In this document: positions 50,704-59,590 of the stretch, piece after piece
Position numbering within the stretch: the stretch's first letter is position 1
How the letters are laid out: every line of letters begins with the position of its first letter
Source of the DNA: Paracoccaceae bacterium
GTDB taxonomy: Bacteria > Pseudomonadota > Alphaproteobacteria > Rhodobacterales > Rhodobacteraceae
Direction of reading: 5' to 3'
NCBI GenBank assembly: GCA_014654775.1
Contig: JACVZW010000007.1
Location: forward strand, 248,001-312,000
Length of the DNA stretch: 64,000 bases
Position numbers and translations under genes: made by a program
The notes under the pieces: model-generated
What the model was told of the DNA's origin: nothing
What the model saw: only the letters and a program-made list of their open reading frames with translations
The model's database searches: none

Positions 50704-51093
50704 ATGCCGCCTGACGACGGAAAACTCCAAGGGCTGCGCATCCTTGTCGCCGAGGACGAACTGCTCGTCCTTCTGATGCTCGAAAACATGCTGCGCGAGA
50801 TCGGATGCCAGATCGTGGGACCGGTGGCCACGGTCGACGCGGTGCTCAAAGCGATCGGCCGCGACGACTTTGACGGCGCACTGCTCGACATGAACCTGCA
50901 TGGTGGCCGCATAACCCCGGCCGTAGAGGAACTCGTCGCGCGGGGCATCCCCTTTCTGCTCTGCACCGGATATGGCCGCAATCCGTGCGAAGACCCGGTG
51001 ATCCGGGATGCCCCGCGGCTGACCAAACCCTTCCGGCTCGATGATCTGCGCAGTGCCATCAGCAAGACATTCCTGAACGCCGACAGAAGATAG
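50704..51093 (+). CDS. Single-domain response regulator
   Basis: A 129-residue receiver domain with no output domain. It has the acidic residues in V-A-E-D-E, phosphoacceptor Asp62 (L-L-D-M-N-L-H-G-G) and Lys108 (L-T-K-P-F). The start follows the kinase stop by three bases, so it is almost certainly the cognate partner. Stand-alone receivers of HWE kinases often relay phosphate or control the general stress response in alphaproteobacteria; no PhyR- or EcfG-like gene is seen in the window. Confidence 0.93.
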   Translation: MPPDDGKLQGLRILVAEDELLVLLMLENMLREIGCQIVGPVATVDAVLKAIGRDDFDGALLDMNLHGGRITPAVEELVARGIPFLLCTGYGRNPCEDPVIRDAPRLTKPFRLDDLRSAISKTFLNADRR

Positions 51094-51734
51094 CCCCCCG
51101 CCAGAAACGGGCGTCTCCCCCGTCCTGCCCTGCGACCGCTGAACGCGCATGCAGCGCTGATCCGCGATCCTCTGGTCACAAAGGACGACTGGAACGGCCC
51201 GCAGCCGATGTCGCGGAAAGTGAGCCGGGCCGAGATGGCGCGGGCCACAAACCCCATCTGGCCGAGGGGCCTTGATCCGAATGCCGCCTGTGCGTGTCGT
51301 GGAAGCGTCCCTGTCGCCCAAGACGCAGGCCCCGGCTCCACCGCGTATCGGCTTCTGCTTTAACCAACGACGTCAGTCGTTTCACGTCGCGTGCGACCTC
51401 AGGAAACCTGCGATCCCAGCACAACGATTTATATGTGATTCAGGGTCAGGTGGCGGTGCTGTCAGACAAATGCGAACCAGTCTCCGTTTCCCTTGCCCCA
51501 GCCGGGATAAGGCCGCATGCAGGCCGCGCCGGCGAGAGCGGCGGAGCGTGCCCGGGTCGCCTCAGAAAGAGTTCCTCTGACAGCGCCTCTGTGTCTTCTG
51601 TGCAGAACGGCTAGACCGGGACACCCCCGTTACCGACGTCTGGCCGCCGACAAAACGGTATGAACGCCCAAGGTCAAAGCTCTTCCGGCAACACCGGATC
51701 AGGTCATCGGGAAACGAGCCTTCGCGTATCCAAT
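51094..51734. other. 641-bp gap without a convincing gene
   Basis: This is the longest non-coding stretch. Several open frames overlap on both strands, but none has a sensible start site or a recognised family, and composition is mixed. It ends where the reverse operon of amine-type genes terminates. It could be a decayed gene or an insertion boundary; no inverted terminal repeats were seen. Confidence 0.5.
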
Positions 51735-52604
51735 TCAGCTTCCCAGGAGACAGGCGAGCAGCACAATCGCCCCCCCGGTCCATTGCATCAGGGTCATCGT
51801 CTCTTCGGGCAGCAACAGCGTGGCGCTGACCGTTGCGACCAGTGCCTCCGACATCATGAGGATCGCGGCGCGGCCTGGGAAAAGCACGCGACTGGCCCAG
51901 AAGATGGCCATGATGCTTGGCAACAGGAGCATGGCGGAGCCGACGAATGCCAAAGGCAAAACGTCCAGCAATTGTGTGGGCGCCGGGGCCGTGCCCGGAA
52001 ACAGCAGATGGGCAAGGACAGCCCCCGCGAGAACCGCGAACACGAACTGGTAGAACGACGTTGCCAACAGCTTTTCGCCCGGCCAGCGTTTCATCCCCGC
52101 CGCCCCGAAGGCCCAGAGAACACCGGATGCTAGGGCGAGCACATCGCCAAGGCCGAAGGCGGATTGCTCTGCATCCGACGCTCCGGCGATCAGGAGAAAA
52201 AGGCCGAACAGGCCCGCCACCACCGTCGCCACGCGGCGCAGGTCAAGCCGCTCCGACAGCCAGATCACACCGATGATCGTTGACCAAACCGCGGTGAGGT
52301 AGAATTCCATCGTCACCCGGATCACCGGTGCGATCACCATGGCGGTCGAGTAAATGCCCATCGCCACTCCCGTCATCAGGCCGATGAATAGGGCGGGGCC
52401 GGGACTGGTCCAGATGTTGACGCGCTTCCAGATCATCAGCGGCAGCAGAACCAGCAGGGGGCAGAAGTTGAAGAATACAACGCCCCAAGTTCCCTCGATC
52501 CCAAGGCGGTTCATCTCGCGCAGGGGTAGCCAGTAAAGGCCCCAGACCGAAGCGCCGAGAACCAGCGCCAGCGAGGCACGTCTTTGTATCTGCGCGTCAC
52601 GCAT
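51735..52604 (-). CDS. EamA/DMT-family transporter
   Basis: A 289-residue membrane protein with ten hydrophobic segments in two EamA repeats. Landmarks include S-V-W-G-L-Y-W-L-P-L-R near the N-terminus, V-W-S-T-I-I-G-V-I-W-L-S-E-R in the first repeat and M-S-E-A-L-V-A-T-V-S-A in the second. It overlaps the MBL-fold gene by eight bases and is the last gene of the long reverse operon. It may export a product or take up a related amine. Confidence 0.9.
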   Translation of the reverse strand: MRDAQIQRRASLALVLGASVWGLYWLPLREMNRLGIEGTWGVVFFNFCPLLVLLPLMIWKRVNIWTSPGPALFIGLMTGVAMGIYSTAMVIAPVIRVTMEFYLTAVWSTIIGVIWLSERLDLRRVATVVAGLFGLFLLIAGASDAEQSAFGLGDVLALASGVLWAFGAAGMKRWPGEKLLATSFYQFVFAVLAGAVLAHLLFPGTAPAPTQLLDVLPLAFVGSAMLLLPSIMAIFWASRVLFPGRAAILMMSEALVATVSATLLLPEETMTLMQWTGGAIVLLACLLGS

Positions 52605-53397
52605 CTATGGCCTTGCTCCAATCCTGCGCGGCATAGGCATCATCCATCGCGGCCTTCATGCCATCGTACCAGTCGCCCACGCTGCCCATGGTCTGCCCAC
52701 CGCGGAGATAGGCATCGACGATCTCGCGCAGGCGCGCCTTCCCGAAGGACGGATAGTGGCCGCCATGGAAAACCTCGGCGTCCAGATCGCGCAGGCGCTC
52801 AAGTGTCAGGCGGTAGGTCGCGGGATCCGAATGGTAAAGTGCATCCAGCAAATCGCCGTCATAGACGGCATCGCCGGAAAAGACGGTGCGAGATTTCCGG
52901 TCCCACAGCGCGATGGACCCGGGTGAATGGCCAGGCACGTGCAGGACCTGATAGGCCACGTCACCAAGGTCAAGGACATCGCCCTCGTCCAGATGACCGG
53001 TCAGGGGGGCGGGTGTAATGGTCCATGTTTCGGGCAGGAAATCGGGGTGAGCCTGCGGGCTGACGATCTCGATCCTTGCCCAATCGCCGGAATACACGAC
53101 GGCATCGGCCGTCGGGTCGGCGAAGACATGCGCCTCGGCCCTGTGGCCAAGGCGGCAGTCGAATTCGTGCAGGCTGCCCATGTGGTCGAAATGGCAATGG
53201 GTACAGATGGCCTTCAGCGGACGGTCGCTGTCACGCCGCACCCAATCCTTCAGCGGCCCAAGTCCCATGCCAGTGTCGATGACCAGATCGCAGTCACGCC
53301 CGCGCACATGCCAGATGTTGCAGCGCAGGAAGTTGGCGACACCGGTTTCCTGAATAAGCGAGACGCGATCGGTGAGGCGGAGTGTCGTGAAGGGCAT
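52597..53397 (-). CDS. MBL-fold metallo-hydrolase
   Basis: A 266-residue metallo-beta-lactamase-fold protein. The metal motif T-H-C-H-F-D-H-M-G (His67, His69, Asp71, His72), then L-H-V-P-G-H-S-P-G-S-I and V-F-S-G-D-A-V-Y, and a late G-G-H-Y-P-S-F define a dinuclear zinc site of the glyoxalase-II/lactonase-like group. Substrates of this group are thioesters, lactones or other esters. It is encoded three bases after the SDR gene in the amine operon. Confidence 0.9.
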   Translation of the reverse strand: MPFTTLRLTDRVSLIQETGVANFLRCNIWHVRGRDCDLVIDTGMGLGPLKDWVRRDSDRPLKAICTHCHFDHMGSLHEFDCRLGHRAEAHVFADPTADAVVYSGDWARIEIVSPQAHPDFLPETWTITPAPLTGHLDEGDVLDLGDVAYQVLHVPGHSPGSIALWDRKSRTVFSGDAVYDGDLLDALYHSDPATYRLTLERLRDLDAEVFHGGHYPSFGKARLREIVDAYLRGGQTMGSVGDWYDGMKAAMDDAYAAQDWSKAIDA

Positions 53398-53400
53398 GAT

Positions 53401-54168
53401 CTACCAATCCGCGCCGGCATTGATCTGGATGTCGACATTGGTCAAACCGAGGGCAGAGTCCGAGCAGAAGAAATCCACCAGAGCGGCAACCTCCGCCGGC
53501 TGGACGATGCGTCCTTGCGGGTTCGATCCGGCGATCACGGCCCGTGCAGCGTCACGCGGGATGCCTTGTGCCGTTGCGATGCGGTCGAAAGCATTCTCCA
53601 TCATCGGCGTTTCCACCCAGGTCGGGCTGACCGCGATGCAGGAAATGCCATGCGGCGCACCCTCCACCGCCGTGGCCTTGCTGAGGCCGATCAGCCCGGC
53701 CTTCGAGGCGCAATAGGCCGCATAGCCGCGTTCGCCCTTGCTTCCGGCGGTTGACGCGATGTTGGCGATCCGGCCCCAGCCTGCGGCGATCATGTGGGGC
53801 ATGACGGCGCGGGTCATGCGGAAAGCACCCGACAGGTTGACCTCGATCTGGTCGTCCCATGCCGCGTCGGAATGGTCGTGCAGGAATGCCTCATGATAGA
53901 TTCCGGCGGCGTTGACCAGAATGGCGGGCGCCCCAAGGGCGTCCACGACTCGGGCAACGAAGCCATCGACTGAGGCGCGGTCGACCACATCCAGTGCAGC
54001 CAACAGGACCTCAGTGCCAAGCACATCGCGCACCGACGATTGGACGGCGCCATCGCCCGCCCGCCTTGCCCCGATCGCCACATCGTGCCCCCGCGCGATC
54101 AGCGCCTTCGCGCAGGCGAGGCCGATGCCTGTCGTGCCGCCGGTGATGATTGCGGTCCGGGTGGTCAT
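53401..54168 (-). CDS. SDR family oxidoreductase (3-hydroxybutyrate dehydrogenase-like)
   Basis: A 255-residue short-chain dehydrogenase. It has the cofactor motif T-G-G-T-T-G-I-G (9-16), N-A-A-G (86-89), catalytic Ser near 139, and Tyr152-x-x-x-Lys156. Parts such as G-R-I-A-N-I-A-S-T-A-G-S-K-G-E-R-G-Y-A-A-Y resemble bacterial 3-hydroxybutyrate dehydrogenases. It lies six bases after the iron alcohol dehydrogenase gene. Confidence 0.9.
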   Translation of the reverse strand: MTTRTAIITGGTTGIGLACAKALIARGHDVAIGARRAGDGAVQSSVRDVLGTEVLLAALDVVDRASVDGFVARVVDALGAPAILVNAAGIYHEAFLHDHSDAAWDDQIEVNLSGAFRMTRAVMPHMIAAGWGRIANIASTAGSKGERGYAAYCASKAGLIGLSKATAVEGAPHGISCIAVSPTWVETPMMENAFDRIATAQGIPRDAARAVIAGSNPQGRIVQPAEVAALVDFFCSDSALGLTNVDIQINAGADW

Positions 54169-54174
54169 GGATGC

Positions 54175-55350
54175 CTACCGCGCATGGGTCAGGGACTCGC
54201 GGATCACGACCGTCACCTCGCCAAGGCTGAATGGCCGTGGATTGGTTCCCGCTGCCGTGTCCGTCATCGCCTTGGCGGCGACGCTTTCAATACGGTCCGC
54301 CGTGACGCCAATCTCGGCAAGGGACCGGGGGATGTCGCAATGGTCCAGAAGCCGGCAAACCGCCGCGTAGAATGCCTCGAAATCCGTGGCGGCCAATCCC
54401 ATGGCCTGACACATCGGCGCCACTTTCGGCCCGATTACGGGGGCGTTGAACCGCAAGACCGCAGGCAACAGCACGGCATTGGTCAGCCCATGCTGGGTGT
54501 CGAACTCGGCACCAATCATGTGGCTGATGGCGTGGACCATCCCCAACCCCTTAAGGAAGGCCACCCCGGCAAGGCAGGAGCCGGTCAGCATCACCCCCCT
54601 CGCCTGGATCGAGGCGGGGTTTTCAAGCGCCAGAGGCAGCGCGTGGTGTATCATTCCTAAGGCCTGCAAGGCGATGCCGTCGCACATAGGATGAAAGCTT
54701 GGCACGCAATAGGCCTCGATGGCGTGGGTCAGCGCATCGCAGCCGGTCCAGGCAGTCAGGTTGCGGGGCAGACCGATGGTCAGGTCCGGGTCCAGCACCG
54801 CGGCGAAGGGCTTCTGCGCCGGATGCCAGACACAACCCTTGATCCCCCGCTTGGTGTCAGTGATCATCGCCGTGCTTTCCGTTTCAGCCCCCGTGCCCGA
54901 GGTGGTGGGCACGCAGAGAAGTGGAACGAAGTCGGCTTTGCCGATGTCGGTCGGCGGCGTCAGGTTATAGTCGAAATCCCACAGGTCGCGCGAGCTGTTC
55001 AGCACAAGGCTGATCGCCTTGCCCGCATCCATCCCCGACCCGCCGCCAAGGGCGATGATGCCGTCATGTCCATGGGCGAGAAAGGCCGCCTTGCCCGCAG
55101 CAACCTCGACGTCGGTCGGATTGGGCGAGACATCTGAGAAGGTGCCATGCGCTAATCCCGCCAAGGCCAAATGGCCGCGAAGGATCTCCACGAAGGGCAG
55201 CTTCGCGGTTGCCCGGTCCGTCACGATCAGAGGCTTGCGACATCCGGCAGCGGCGCAAAGCGCGCCCACCTCGGCCAGCCGCCCGGGCCCATACTTGATC
55301 GGAACCGGAAAGTCCCAATTGGCGGCCTGCGTGAACGGATCATCTGTCAT
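54175..55350 (-). CDS. Iron-containing alcohol dehydrogenase
   Basis: A 391-residue group III alcohol dehydrogenase. G-G-G-S-G-M-D-A-G-K-A (NAD site), P-T-T-S-G-T-G-A-E, and the metal ligands in D-A-L-T-H-A-I-E-A-Y and G-M-V-H-A-I-S-H-M-I-G, then H-G-L-T-N-A-V-L-L-P are all present. It starts at 55350; the frame extends 13 codons further without a better site. It oxidises an alcohol or hydroxyacid or reduces an aldehyde. The operon suggests an amino alcohol or hydroxyacid derived from a quaternary amine, by inference. Confidence 0.92.
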   Translation of the reverse strand: MTDDPFTQAANWDFPVPIKYGPGRLAEVGALCAAAGCRKPLIVTDRATAKLPFVEILRGHLALAGLAHGTFSDVSPNPTDVEVAAGKAAFLAHGHDGIIALGGGSGMDAGKAISLVLNSSRDLWDFDYNLTPPTDIGKADFVPLLCVPTTSGTGAETESTAMITDTKRGIKGCVWHPAQKPFAAVLDPDLTIGLPRNLTAWTGCDALTHAIEAYCVPSFHPMCDGIALQALGMIHHALPLALENPASIQARGVMLTGSCLAGVAFLKGLGMVHAISHMIGAEFDTQHGLTNAVLLPAVLRFNAPVIGPKVAPMCQAMGLAATDFEAFYAAVCRLLDHCDIPRSLAEIGVTADRIESVAAKAMTDTAAGTNPRPFSLGEVTVVIRESLTHAR

Positions 55351-55434
55351 GGCCCCTGCTGTCCTTTGTTCGATGTCAGATCGCCGCATGTCTTCGGCTG
55401 TGGAGCCAGCGCCCGCCGGCTGGATGCTCTTGTG

Positions 55435-56451
55435 TCAGTCGGCCGGCACGGTCAGGACAATCTTTCCGCTGCCGCCCGCACTTTCCAGAAGTCGATGCGC
55501 ATCGGCAGCCCTGTCCAGAGCGAAGCGGTCCTGAATGCGCACGAAGACCTTGCCTTCGGCAAGCCAGTCCATCGCCCTCTGCAGGATCGCCGCCTGACGG
55601 ATCAGATGAGGTCGCAACCCCTTCCACATCGGAGTCAACATCATCACATTGTGGATGGTCAGGTTACCATTATAGGCCGTGCCATCGGGCAAATCGCCCA
55701 GCATGCCCATCAGGGTGACGACATGGCCATAGGGCTGCAGCACCCGCAGACTTTTCAGAAACCCGTCTCCCCCGATGTTGTCGAGAACGGCCCGGACGCC
55801 GTCGCCACCGCTCCAGTCCATCACGGCCGCACCGAAATCCTCATCCCTGTAGCGGATAGCCAGTTCAGCCCCCGCGGCCACAGACAGCTTGGCCTTCTCT
55901 GCCGAACTCACAGTGGTGGCCACGCGCGCGCCCATGGCACGGGCGATCTGGGTAGCCATCTGCCCCGTGCCGCCCGCCCCAGCATGGATCAGCACCAGAT
56001 CACCCTGTCCGACCCTAGCGCGTTCGACCATAGCCTCCCACCCTGTGATGAAGACGAGCGCGATGGCAGCCGCATCCTCAAGGGCAACACCGTCAGGTAC
56101 CCGGACAAGACAATCGGCTGGCACGACCGCATGGCGGGCGTAGGTGCCCGCAGGGCCACCAACCCCACCATGACAGAAGCAAACACGATCCCCCGGCGCA
56201 AACTCTGTCGCACCCCTGCCGACCGCCTGCACGATGCCTGCGCCGTCATGGCCCAGCACGCAACCCTCGGCAGCGCCGACATAGGGGCCCAGACTGCGAA
56301 AGAAGGTATCTGCCGGGTTCACGCCTGCCGCGACCAGCTTGACCAGCACTTCGCTCCCTTCAGGGTCAAAGGCAAGGTCATGCATGCGATACTCCAACAC
56401 CTCCGGCCCGCCTGTTTGGCGCATGACCATGGCTTGGGTCGTGAACATCAT
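55435..56451 (-). CDS. NADPH:quinone oxidoreductase-like medium-chain dehydrogenase
   Basis: A 338-residue MDR-family enzyme. It has G-V-N-P-A-D-T-F-F-R, G-H-D-G-A-G-I-V-Q-A-V-G and the cofactor loop H-A-G-A-G-G-T-G-Q-M-A-T-Q-I-A. The zinc-binding cysteines of classical alcohol dehydrogenases are absent, so it belongs to the quinone oxidoreductase/zeta-crystallin branch that reduces quinones or enones. Two adjacent ATGs (56451, 56448) follow GGAGAG. Its gene lies between the HDAC-like and iron dehydrogenase genes. Confidence 0.9.
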   Translation of the reverse strand: MMFTTQAMVMRQTGGPEVLEYRMHDLAFDPEGSEVLVKLVAAGVNPADTFFRSLGPYVGAAEGCVLGHDGAGIVQAVGRGATEFAPGDRVCFCHGGVGGPAGTYARHAVVPADCLVRVPDGVALEDAAAIALVFITGWEAMVERARVGQGDLVLIHAGAGGTGQMATQIARAMGARVATTVSSAEKAKLSVAAGAELAIRYRDEDFGAAVMDWSGGDGVRAVLDNIGGDGFLKSLRVLQPYGHVVTLMGMLGDLPDGTAYNGNLTIHNVMMLTPMWKGLRPHLIRQAAILQRAMDWLAEGKVFVRIQDRFALDRAADAHRLLESAGGSGKIVLTVPAD

Positions 56452-56471
56452 TCCCGTCTCTCCTTCTGGGC

Positions 56472-57506
56472 CTAGCCTTGCAGATAGCCGGTCAGAACAT
56501 TGGTAACATTCTGTCCTAAGGGGGCGATTGCATAGCCGCCTTCCATCACGAAGAGCGTCGGCAGCCCGAGCCCGGCGATGACTTGCCCCAGACGCAGGTA
56601 ATCGGGCGTCTGCAGGCAGAACCCGCCCACCGGATCGCCGTCGAAGGTATCAACCCCCAGCGACAGGACCAGAACATCTGGCGCATAGGCCCGGATACGG
56701 GTGGCGGCGGCCTGCATTGCTGGCAGATAGGTGTCGATGCGGGTGCCGGGCGGCATGGGCAGGTTCAGGTTGAACCCGTCTCCACGTCCTCCGCCGGTTT
56801 CATGGGCAAAGCCTAGAAGGAAGGGATACTCCTCTTCCGGCCGTCCATGCAGCGAGACGAACAGCACGTCATCGCGGTCATAAAAGATGCGCTGCGTGCC
56901 ATTGCCGTGGTGATAGTCGATGTCCAGAATCGCCACCCGCGCTGCCCCCTGATCAAGGAACATCTGGGCCGCGATGGCGGCGTTGTTCAGATAGCAATAC
57001 CCCCCCGCCAGATCGCCCGAGGCATGGTGGCCGGGCGGACGGCACAGGGCGAAAGCCGCGCGCGCGCCCGACTGCACCACAGCGGCGGCCGTCAAGGTCA
57101 CATCCAATGCCGAGCGGATCGCCGTCCAAGTGCCCGGCATGAAGGGCGAGAAGATGTCGAAGGTATAGGCCGACAACATCGCGTCGATGTTGTCCATCTG
57201 CGGCTTCTGCGCCAAGCCGCGCATCCCAAACGTCCGGGCAAAAACGGCGCGGCTGGGACCGTGGCGTTTCTCCCACAGGGGATAGGCGGTTTCCAGAAAT
57301 GTCAGGAAGTCGGGGTCATGGATGCGAAGGGCCTCGGCCAGTCCATGGGGTCTTGCCGTCTCCACATCGCGCAATCCCGCCTCGGAGAGCGCCGACAGGA
57401 TGACGTCCATGCGCTCGGGGCATTCGGCCATTGGCACGAACCCATCGCCGCGCATTTCCAGTGCGCCCACATGCGCCTTGTGGGCGTCCGAATAGATGAT
57501 CTTCAT
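56472..57506 (-). CDS. Histone deacetylase-family protein (acetylpolyamine amidohydrolase-like)
   Basis: A 344-residue zinc amidohydrolase. It has the family motifs R-P-P-G-H-H-A (His160, His161), D-I-D-Y-H-H-G-N-G-T with zinc ligands Asp197 and His199 by analogy to class I deacetylases, a late G-V-D-T-F-D-G-D-P (third ligand) and E-G-G-Y-A (transition-state Tyr). The length, about 340, matches bacterial acetylpolyamine amidohydrolases, which deacetylate N-acetyl putrescine, spermidine or related amines. It overlaps the betaine-type permease gene by four bases, so it is coupled to the transporter, which supports an N-acylated or quaternary amine substrate. Confidence 0.9.
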   Translation of the reverse strand: MKIIYSDAHKAHVGALEMRGDGFVPMAECPERMDVILSALSEAGLRDVETARPHGLAEALRIHDPDFLTFLETAYPLWEKRHGPSRAVFARTFGMRGLAQKPQMDNIDAMLSAYTFDIFSPFMPGTWTAIRSALDVTLTAAAVVQSGARAAFALCRPPGHHASGDLAGGYCYLNNAAIAAQMFLDQGAARVAILDIDYHHGNGTQRIFYDRDDVLFVSLHGRPEEEYPFLLGFAHETGGGRGDGFNLNLPMPPGTRIDTYLPAMQAAATRIRAYAPDVLVLSLGVDTFDGDPVGGFCLQTPDYLRLGQVIAGLGLPTLFVMEGGYAIAPLGQNVTNVLTGYLQG

Positions 57507-59590
57507 GCAGCACCTTCCAGCTTCGCGTCTATCCGCCTTTGCCAGGCTCGGCAGAACTGATCGGCCAAGAGAGCGATCACCGCCATCGCGATCCCCGCGA
57601 GGAAGCCGATGCCGAAATTGCCCTTCGAGAGCCCGATGTAGATGACCTGTCCCAACTCGTCCGTGCCCACCAGCGCGGTAATCACCAGCATAGAAATCCC
57701 GAACATGATCGCTTGGTTCAGGCCCAGCATGATATTGGGCATCGCCAGTGGCACCTTAACCCGCCACAAGAGCTGCGACCGTGTCGCTCCCATGCTGGTC
57801 GCAGCCTCGATCACGTCCTTCGGCACATTGCGCAAGCCGTATTCGGCATAGCGGATCGGCGCGACGACGGCATAGGCGATGATCGCCAGGAGGGCCGAGA
57901 ATTCGCCAATCTTGAAGATCATGATCACCGGGATCAGCAGGACGAACACCGGCATCGTCTGCAACGTGTCGTTGATCGGGCGGAGGATGCGGGAAAAGCC
58001 GTCGCTCTCGGCCGCTGCGATGCCAAGGCCGGTGCCGATCAGGAAGGACGCGAGCACCGCCAGACCGCAAAGCTGCACCGACAGGACCGCCTTTTCATAG
58101 CTGCCCGTCAGCAGCATGAAAGCCACTGCCGCCGCCGTCCAAAGCGCCAGCCGCGTGCCGCCTGACCGATAGCCGAACCAGATCAGCAGAAGGGTCGCCC
58201 CCGGCCAGGTCAGGTTGGTCAGACCGAAGAACATGATCAGTCCAAGGCTGGCGATCGCGACGGCAAGCCCGGCTCGACCGCGCGACAGGGCATATCCCGC
58301 GCCGACGGCAACGAGGGCCGCATAGGCCGCAGCGTGCCAGACGGTCGCGGTAAAGCCCCAGGTGAAGGGTCCGACGACGTTCAGAAGCCCGATCTTCAAG
58401 GGCAGGACCAGCGTGAAGATGATGAAGTTCTTGACCGCATCAAGCACGGGCTTTGCCCAGAGAACAAACGCCTCAATCCCGGTGTTGAGCGGGCCAGCCG
58501 GATCGAAAGTCCAGGCCGCGGGCCAGCTGCGCAGGGCAGGCAGGGCGAGGGTAGCAAGATGGACCAGCACCGCCATACCGAGAACCGCCAAGGCAAAGCG
58601 GTGGCGTCCGACAAAGCCTTGCGGCGGCGACATGTCGGGCGCGCGTGTGGCCAGCCCATGGGTGATGCGGTCCAGCACCATCGCCATCAAGGCGATGACG
58701 ATGCCCGCCACCAGACTTTCGCCGAACTCCGCCTTGCGCAGGGTCGATAGGACCCGCCAGCCGATATCCTCGGACCCGCCGATGATCGAGGCCACGATGA
58801 TCATGTTAAGGGCTGCCATCGTGGTCTGGTTCACGCCCAGAAGGATCTGGCGCAGGCCCGCGCGGCACCGCACGAGGAAGAACAGTTGCCACCTCGTCGC
58901 ACCCGACATCAAGCCACTTTCGATGATGTCCGCAGGCACCTCGCGGAGACCCACGATGGTGTTCTTCACCATGGGCGGAAAGGCAAAAATGATCCCGGCA
59001 ATCAAACCCACCACCGGGCCAAAGCCGAAGAGGATCAGGATCGGCAGCAGGTAGGCAAAGGCCGGGACGGTCTGGGTGATGTCCATCAGTGGTGTCAGCA
59101 GACGCTCGGCCCGGGGAGATTGAAACCCCCAGACGCCCAGACCGAAGCCGAGGGCCACGGCCAGTGGCACGGAGACGGCAACCAAGGCGAGCGAGTTCAT
59201 CGTTTCGGGCCAAAGCCCCATCAGCAGGATGTAGACCAGCGTGCCCAAGGTGAACGTCGCCAGCGGCCAGCCGCCCGCACGGTAGCCGATCATCACGGCA
59301 ATGACCGTCCCGACCGACCAGGGCAGCCAGCCAAGAAAGGCGGACGTCCATACCAGCGGGTAGTCCATGACCGCGGAGAGAGCACGGAAGACGGGCTTGA
59401 AGACGCCGACGACCCAATCCATGCCGATGTTCAACCAATCGACGACCGGCAGCGTCCAGGCCGACGGATAGGCCTTGAGGTCGGGAACACGCGGCTGCAA
59501 CAGCGCGAGGACCAGAACCGACGCCAGAACCAGACACCAGATCAGCAGGGTCCGCCCGTCGGTCTTTCTGGCCATCGACGCTTCAGCCAT
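57503..59590 (-). CDS. Glycine betaine/choline-type ABC transporter permease, double-length (two fused permease domains)
   Basis: A 695-residue membrane protein made of two homologous ProW-like halves. The first half has the EAA-type loop G-L-R-E-V-P-A-D-I-I-E-S-G-L-M-S-G-A-T-R-W-Q-L and the second G-L-R-N-V-P-K-D-V-I-E-A-A-T-S-M-G-A-T-R-S-Q-L-L-W-R-V-K. A single-domain permease has about 280-350 residues, so the channel is probably a single-chain heterodimer. The gene overlaps the ATPase by eight bases and the HDAC-like gene by four. The ATG at 59590 is chosen; 59575 is possible. Confidence 0.92.
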   Translation of the reverse strand: MAEASMARKTDGRTLLIWCLVLASVLVLALLQPRVPDLKAYPSAWTLPVVDWLNIGMDWVVGVFKPVFRALSAVMDYPLVWTSAFLGWLPWSVGTVIAVMIGYRAGGWPLATFTLGTLVYILLMGLWPETMNSLALVAVSVPLAVALGFGLGVWGFQSPRAERLLTPLMDITQTVPAFAYLLPILILFGFGPVVGLIAGIIFAFPPMVKNTIVGLREVPADIIESGLMSGATRWQLFFLVRCRAGLRQILLGVNQTTMAALNMIIVASIIGGSEDIGWRVLSTLRKAEFGESLVAGIVIALMAMVLDRITHGLATRAPDMSPPQGFVGRHRFALAVLGMAVLVHLATLALPALRSWPAAWTFDPAGPLNTGIEAFVLWAKPVLDAVKNFIIFTLVLPLKIGLLNVVGPFTWGFTATVWHAAAYAALVAVGAGYALSRGRAGLAVAIASLGLIMFFGLTNLTWPGATLLLIWFGYRSGGTRLALWTAAAVAFMLLTGSYEKAVLSVQLCGLAVLASFLIGTGLGIAAAESDGFSRILRPINDTLQTMPVFVLLIPVIMIFKIGEFSALLAIIAYAVVAPIRYAEYGLRNVPKDVIEAATSMGATRSQLLWRVKVPLAMPNIMLGLNQAIMFGISMLVITALVGTDELGQVIYIGLSKGNFGIGFLAGIAMAVIALLADQFCRAWQRRIDAKLEGAA

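Noticed and set aside
51272-51580. Possible decayed gene in the 51.1-51.7 kb gap
   Set aside because: Neither strand gives a recognisable family fragment, so calling it a pseudogene would be unsupported.
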